From Entomortierella parvispora (taxonomy: Eukaryota; Mortierellomycota; Mortierellomycetes; Mortierellales; Mortierellaceae), in contig OY752145.1 of NCBI GenBank assembly GCA_963573315.1, positions 1,116,001 to 1,180,000 of the forward strand: DNA of 64,000 nt. The letters run 5' to 3'. Positions 58,928-64,000 of the stretch are shown piece by piece (positions within the stretch are counted from its first letter, which is position 1; each line of letters starts with the position of its first letter). The notes beneath the pieces were generated by a model. The model was not told the DNA's origin. It did no database searches and worked only from the letters and a program-made list of their open reading frames with translations. The position numbers were made by a program, and so were the translations under genes.

Positions 58928-61900
58928 CTATAAGAGGTCTGCAAAAGCCTCGTCGTCATTGACGGCTACATGGTCTTCAGAGTCTTCGTATTCGTCCTAT
59001 TTTGCAAAAAAAGAAAAAAAAAAAAAAAAAAAGAGAGAGAGACGAGCATGTGAATTTCCAATATCAGATCAACGTACTGTAAAAAGATACAAAGCAATAA
59101 ACAATCGGGACCAAGGACATTTGTTTCTTACCATGACTGAACCTGTTCCAGTTGTGTTCACATCCAGTGACAAATGGCTCATGTCGTCACTCACAGATTG
59201 CTCCTCCAAGTACTCAGAGTGGCCATTGGCCTGATAACCTTGCTCCTGATAATCGTTAAAAGTGGCAAGACCATGACCCGACTTGATGTCCGAGATAATA
59301 TCGCGATCAGCCTGCTCCTTCCACTGATAATACGCGGTGGCCGGCACAGGTGTGGCCCTTGCGGCCTTGACAGCCTCTTCAGCCTGAAGTCCAAATTGGA
59401 GATCAGGGAACATGTCTTCGTACTCGAGAGGATCTGCCAAAGCCTGTGCAGTCCTGCTCTTGTTCGCTGCAATGAGCGACTCGCGCCAAATCTGAACAAC
59501 GCGAGGAACGGCACTGCGGAATTAAAAGAAAGAAGTGGAGTTTAGTCTTCGTGAACCATAGTACAGTAAAAGCATCCATCTCTATGAATGTAAATCAGTA
59601 CACAAATTGCATGATATATCGCTTTACCTTGGCAAGTATGTTCTGGCCATCATGGCGGCTTCTGGAATACGCTCTGTCTCGATCAAAATCTCGATACACT
59701 CCTCGACCTCTCCAAGGGCGAGCATACAAGCAAAAGTGATATTGCTCTTGCCGGCAGCCTTGGACATCTCTGCCAGTCGCCTCATGCCTTCGGCGTTTCC
59801 GCTCGAGGTATAAATGAGCAAGAGACCGCTCAAATCCTTGGCATGGATAAAGCACTCCTCTGCCAAGTTGACGCGCCACTTGGTCATCGCACTGTCTCCG
59901 AGCATCTTCCACTTTGATTCCGAATCCGACTCGCGAGCAATCACAACAGCCTCGTCCAGACGCTCCAATTGAATGGCCAGGTCAAACTTGTGCTCCTGGT
60001 CGGTGGATACCTCCAAAGCCAACTCCTTCAAGTCCTGGGCCTCCAAGAATCGTGCAATCTTGTTCAGTTGATCGTGGGGGATGCGGGGCAACAGGGTCTC
60101 GGCTGTCTCCATGTCGCCGCGGAGAACTGCGGTTTGGTACTCAATGACAGTCAACGAGATGCCGTAGCTGACAATGTTCACGTCCTTATCGACGAGATAC
60201 AAGCGGTTGTCACGGGGAATGTAGCCAAGGAGGTACATGGCACTGTCAAAGTGAGCGATAGTCTGGGTTTGCTCTCCGACAAGGTAGTTCAGGCGGTTCG
60301 AGGTGTTGGTGTAGATGAAGCAGTCTCCAACCCAGCATCCTGTTTGAACACTATATACGAGGAATAAGGGTGTCAGTATTGAACGCAACATATGTCGTGC
60401 ATGCGACCTCCATCTGCCAGAAGACTTTGACCACAACTGCTTACTTTTCTGGGATCTCAGCAACAAACTCAAGAGCCTCTTCAACACCCTCCTCTCCAAC
60501 CTGGCCACCGGCCTCTACAAACTGAGAGTAGGCGAGGCGGTTGTAGCGAAGAACGTAAAAGCTCTCCTCGCAAGCGATCGTCATCAAATCTCCAGTCTCT
60601 GACCAGTAAACATTCTTGGGATTGCAGTCAATACGACGGACAGTGAGGCCACTCTCCCAGTCGTAAAGGTTAAGGAAGCTGGCGCTCTTCACTCCCAACA
60701 AGGTGCCTCCAAAGATGCCCTCAGCAGAGTAGTTGAGGCGGATCAGGTTGGGCTTCTCCTTGAAGTTCTTGAAAACCTTAACCTTTGAGGTCGATTCACG
60801 GACAGCGTATTCGTTCGAGTCCAGAGCCCAGACAAACTCCAAACCACTGCCAAAGCTCTTGTTTCTCCAGGCCAAGGCGGTGTAGATAATGTACTCTCCG
60901 TCACCGCAGACAACAACAAAGCGACCGTTAGGGCTGTGCTGCAATGTCTGAGGGTATACTTCGCAGTTTCCAAGATCCTTTGCGGGGGCAGCAATACGTT
61001 CGCCATCCTTTGTCTCGTCGCCCATGCTAGCCTTGATGTTGGCAGTTTGGATATCGTTGTGCTTAGCCCAGATGATCTTTCCTCCATTGTCCATGCTCAC
61101 AGTTGGCTCTTCGCGACCCAGCTAATAAAAATCATTGTAGTTTGCAGACATGTTAGGGTTCACTCCTGTAACAGAATTAGAAAAAGCATCTTGAGGACGT
61201 TAGATTTACCTTGATGACAACGGAACCCAAGTCGTAACCGAGAGCGACATCGTTGGTGGAGCGACGGTAAGCAACAGCCCAAGCACGGTTCAAACCGTAG
61301 TTAAGAGTGTTCTCCAGACGGTAAGTGTTGGCGTGCCAGATCTTGACACTTCCATCCTCGCTTCCTGAAATGATGATGGGCAACTCGGGGTGGAAGCAGG
61401 CAAAGGTGGCGTTCTGAGTATGTCCCTCCAGAGTCTGGACACAGGTCTTGTTCTGATAATCCCAGATCTTGACCAATTGGTCGTCTCCAGCAGTGACCAA
61501 GTATGGCTTCTCACCACCATAGTAATAATCAACCCAGTTCACACCCTTCTCGTGTCCCTCCAGCGTAAAGTTGGCGACGCTAGATCCCAAAGACCACACC
61601 TTGACAGTGCGATCGACGCAGGCAGAGGCAAAAGTGTTGGTATCCTTGGGGTTGATGGTGACGGTCATAATGAAGTGAGTGTGGCCCTCAAAAGTCTATG
61701 CGTTTAAAATAAAATGCTCATTAGCTGGCAAGACCCAAGATGATACGGCTGTCTACTAGTCAACGCTGTCCTCTGATGACGGTACCTGCATGCACTTCCA
61801 GTTCTTGTCCCAGTCCCAGAGACGGATTGTCATGTCGTCCGAACCAGAGAGAACATAGGGAAGAGTGGGATGGACAGCAATGCAGCGGATGTAGTCACTA

Positions 61901-62744
61901 TGAGCATCCCAGCTGTGGACCTTCTCGTGTGTGTTGTAGTTGAAGACGCGAAGTTGCATGTCGTCTGATCCTGTAATCACGTAGTTTTTGCGAGCAATGA
62001 ACTTTGCGGCACGGACTATTGAATGAGGAGGGGTGGATGGTGGAGGCGTAAGTTGATGGTCAACAATATCTCTTCCTGGGATCACAATCGGTGCATGACG
62101 CCTATGCCTTACCGGGCTGATCAGACACTTCAAAGGTCTTGACGAGAGCCTAGTGGGTGATTCGAGGGAAATTGTGCCACGTTCGTTGGGATCAGGTTGA
62201 TATTAATAACAGTTGGACGCCCATCTCTTTCCAGGTCAACCATGTCAACTGGCAATAACCCATGGACATGATGGCATCGCCCTTACCTGTGTCTCAAAAT
62301 TCCAGATGTAAGCATGACCATCGTACAAACTGGCCAAGATCCAGGGCTCCGTTGGGTGAAAGTCCATGGACTTGACACGCTCAGAGCGAGCCAACAGTTT
62401 TTTCTAGAGATGAGGCCCAAGAGCAAGAGTTAGCGAAGTCATCCTGTGCACAAGGAGAATGCAGCATAGAGCTGAGATGTTCCAAGCATATTTGCAAGAA
62501 TGTGGTAATGATGATAAGTCCAAAGTCGAGGAAAGCCATCATCCATCCTTTGCTTGTCTTGTCCCGGTTATGCATCGACTATCGTTTGTGAGTGTCTATG
62601 TACCTTGATCTCTAATTTCATGCCCTAAAATGCAACGGAATGACAGATGAGACGAGTGAGATGACTGGATCGCGTGCTCGCTGCCGAGAACCCGTTGGGA
62701 TGAAGCATTGTTGCAGCTGACTACAGAAAGATGAGGCGTACCAT
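58928..62744 (-). CDS. SEC27: Coatomer subunit beta' (COPI)
   Basis: Ten coding exons: 62744-62742, 62624-62604, 62403-62287, 62149-62113, 62015-61786, 61695-61210, 61121-60445, 60350-59628, 59513-59132, 58996-58928; 914 residues. The first exon appears to be the start codon alone (ATG/GTACGC), giving MGMKLEIKKKL, which aligns without gap to the animal COPB2 start; if not used, translation could start at 62621 (MKLEIK). WD40 repeats fill the first half ([60 protein letters not shown]). A second propeller and helical solenoid follow ([30 protein letters not shown]). Beta' binds KKxx cargo signals and forms the COPI cage for Golgi to ER transport. The acidic C-terminus ends DEAFADLL. Confidence 0.95.
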
Positions 62745-63065
62745 GTTGAAAAGCAGTGTGAGGCGAAGGGTCGAGACGCGTGAGGATGAGGGGTTTCGTC
62801 CAGATGACACCTAGGGAATCGAGGACAGTGGGTACAGAAGGAGGGGAGAGACAGGCAGGGGTCGGAAAAAGATGCGGTACAACAGCTATCCGGCGGAAAA
62901 GGGATGAAGAGAATGAAGGGGATGAAGGGAAAGAGAGAGACAGATGGATGAACTGATGATGCTTGCATGTTTGAACCTGCCGTTCTGCGCTTTCCACGTC
63001 ACCCGGTATGATTTCCTGATTAGTTTATTTATTCTCACTTTTCCAAATTTTTATTCTCCTCAAGC
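62745..63065. other. Intergenic region between SEC27 and the membrane-protein gene
   Basis: These 321 bases include the SEC27 leader, which is CT-rich in the mRNA sense near 62880-62945, and the 3' flank of the next gene. No gene is seen. Confidence 0.4.
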
Positions 63066-64000
63066 TCAGAACAGATACCCTGCAATGGTTTCCGAAAGAG
63101 GCAGAGTGTAAGGCAAGACCAAGAGCTCAATGGCGGCGCCCATCATCAGCCAATGGTGCACATACCACAGCTTGATCGTGCCATGGAAGAACGCGTCGTA
63201 CCCTAAGCGGCCGTTGCAGAGAAGAAAGTAAATAAAAAGGGCAGATCTCGAAGGATAGCCGCTTTCTCTCTCTCTCTTTTTTTTAGCACACAGGTTCATA
63301 CCTCTGTAGGTCCAGGCAGCATTGTAGCCGATAAGATAGATCAGCGTGTATCTATTCAACCAGAGAAACAGGTACATTAGACGATGTCATGTCCACTGGC
63401 CAGGACTGGTCAATTAAAGGCATTGTGAAGAGAGCCTTTACCCCTGAATGATCTCCAACATCCAGATGTTGAGTGGGAAAAGCAAAATGCGAAGGATGGT
63501 TGATTCGATCAGAGCATGGTATCCGTGGATGAGAATTGGGATGTAAAAGACATTCATGATGTACTGATGCACAGTCTAACAAAAAGAAAACTTTGACTTA
63601 GATAGCCGTTCAGTTGTTAGTCTCTCCTCGTACTAGCTTACTGTGTGTCCTGGGCGTCCAGCGAATGGCTTCACGGTAACTGTGCCGTCAGGAGACTCTA
63701 CAGTCATCGTGTAGAACATGTACTCTAGAAAAGTAGACGAGAGAGAAGGACGTCCGTCAGCAGATCGAGAAAGTTGAGAACAATAGGAAGAGTTTCCCAT
63801 ATTTACCAGTGCAGCTGAAGAGACCAGCTCCAACGATACACTGGATCTTGACAGCAAGGGAGGTAGCATGGAACCACTGGATGGCGACGAGAGCAATGAG
63901 GATGTACCCGAGGTTGGGAATGGGATGGGCATTCTTCTTTGATGGCGCAGGGGCGCGGATGAATGCCCAGGGCGAGGTCTTTTGTTTCCTTCCTCGTGCG
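63066..64000 (-). CDS. Multi-pass membrane protein, 3' part (possibly TMEM229/CmpB-like)
   Basis: Five exons are visible: 64000-63807 (open at the window edge), 63724-63642, 63575-63442, 63351-63302, 63202-63066; about 199 residues, lacking the N-terminus. Hydrophobic segments include YILIALVAIQWFHATSLAV, CIVGAGLFSC, ILLFPLNIWMLEIIQGY and LMMGAAIELLVLPYTL. The pattern GYHALIES...FPLNIWMLE...GYNAAWTYRG...FFHGTIKLWY recalls the TMEM229 / CmpB-type permease-like family, where a core of similar spacing recurs. That is an impression only. A basic stretch (ARGRKQKTSPWAF) precedes the first visible membrane segment. All joins are in phase. No substrate can be named. Confidence 0.7.

Overview
The window is nuclear DNA of a filamentous fungus, and an early-diverging one (Mucoromycota, probably Mortierellomycotina) is the best reading. 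The genes are eukaryotic, with many short GT-AG introns (mostly 50-150 nt), CTAAC-type branch sites and CT- or GA-rich leader regions. The set mixes fungal hallmarks (OLE1 desaturase fused to cytochrome b5, AKR1 and PFA4 palmitoyltransferases, a hybrid histidine kinase, DML1) with genes that the model yeasts lack (Integrator subunit INTS9, a candidate BLOC-1 subunit, a USP20/33-type deubiquitinase). The taxon is an inference. Exon joins were made by eye from splice signals, reading-frame phase and protein continuity, and every complete model below stays in frame.

Layout, left to right. (1) 1-6570: 5' part of a helical-repeat protein (-), acireductone dioxygenase ADI1 (-), a small coiled-coil protein (-), and DML1/Misato (+) leaving a 239-bp divergent promoter. 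(2) 6615-15269: a Rad2/XPG-family nuclease (-), an unrecognised helical protein (+), mitochondrial EF-G2 (+) and an AIG2-like cyclotransferase (+). (3) 15655-27478: RING-H2 ligase (-), INTS9 (+), a second AIG2-like gene (-) and COPII SEC24 (-). (4) 27809-28593: a small DNA transposon with perfect 26-bp terminal inverted repeats and TA target duplication. (5) 28983-38836: hybrid histidine kinase (+), then OLE1 (-) with a 1.29-kb first intron. (6) 40584-46085: two DHHC palmitoyltransferases, AKR1-like (-) and PFA4-like (+), head to head. (7) 46444-49240: an ADF-homology plus PH protein (+) and mitochondrial ribosomal protein mL43 (+). (8) 49548-64000: ZnF-UBP/USP/DUSP deubiquitinase (-), F-box protein (-), COPI beta' subunit SEC27 (-), and the 3' part of a multi-pass membrane protein (-) cut by the right edge.

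There are no operons or gene clusters for one pathway. Themes recur through secretory traffic (SEC24, SEC27, two palmitoyltransferases), ubiquitin (RING, F-box, USP) and mitochondrial translation (EF-G2, mL43). I found no rRNA, tRNA, CRISPR array or plasmid feature. I see no clearly novel multi-gene system. The items most worth a second look are the TIR element, the inverted AIG2 duplication, the divergent DHHC pair, INTS9 in a fungus, the long-spacer nuclease with DPF/NPF motifs, and the ADF-PH protein.
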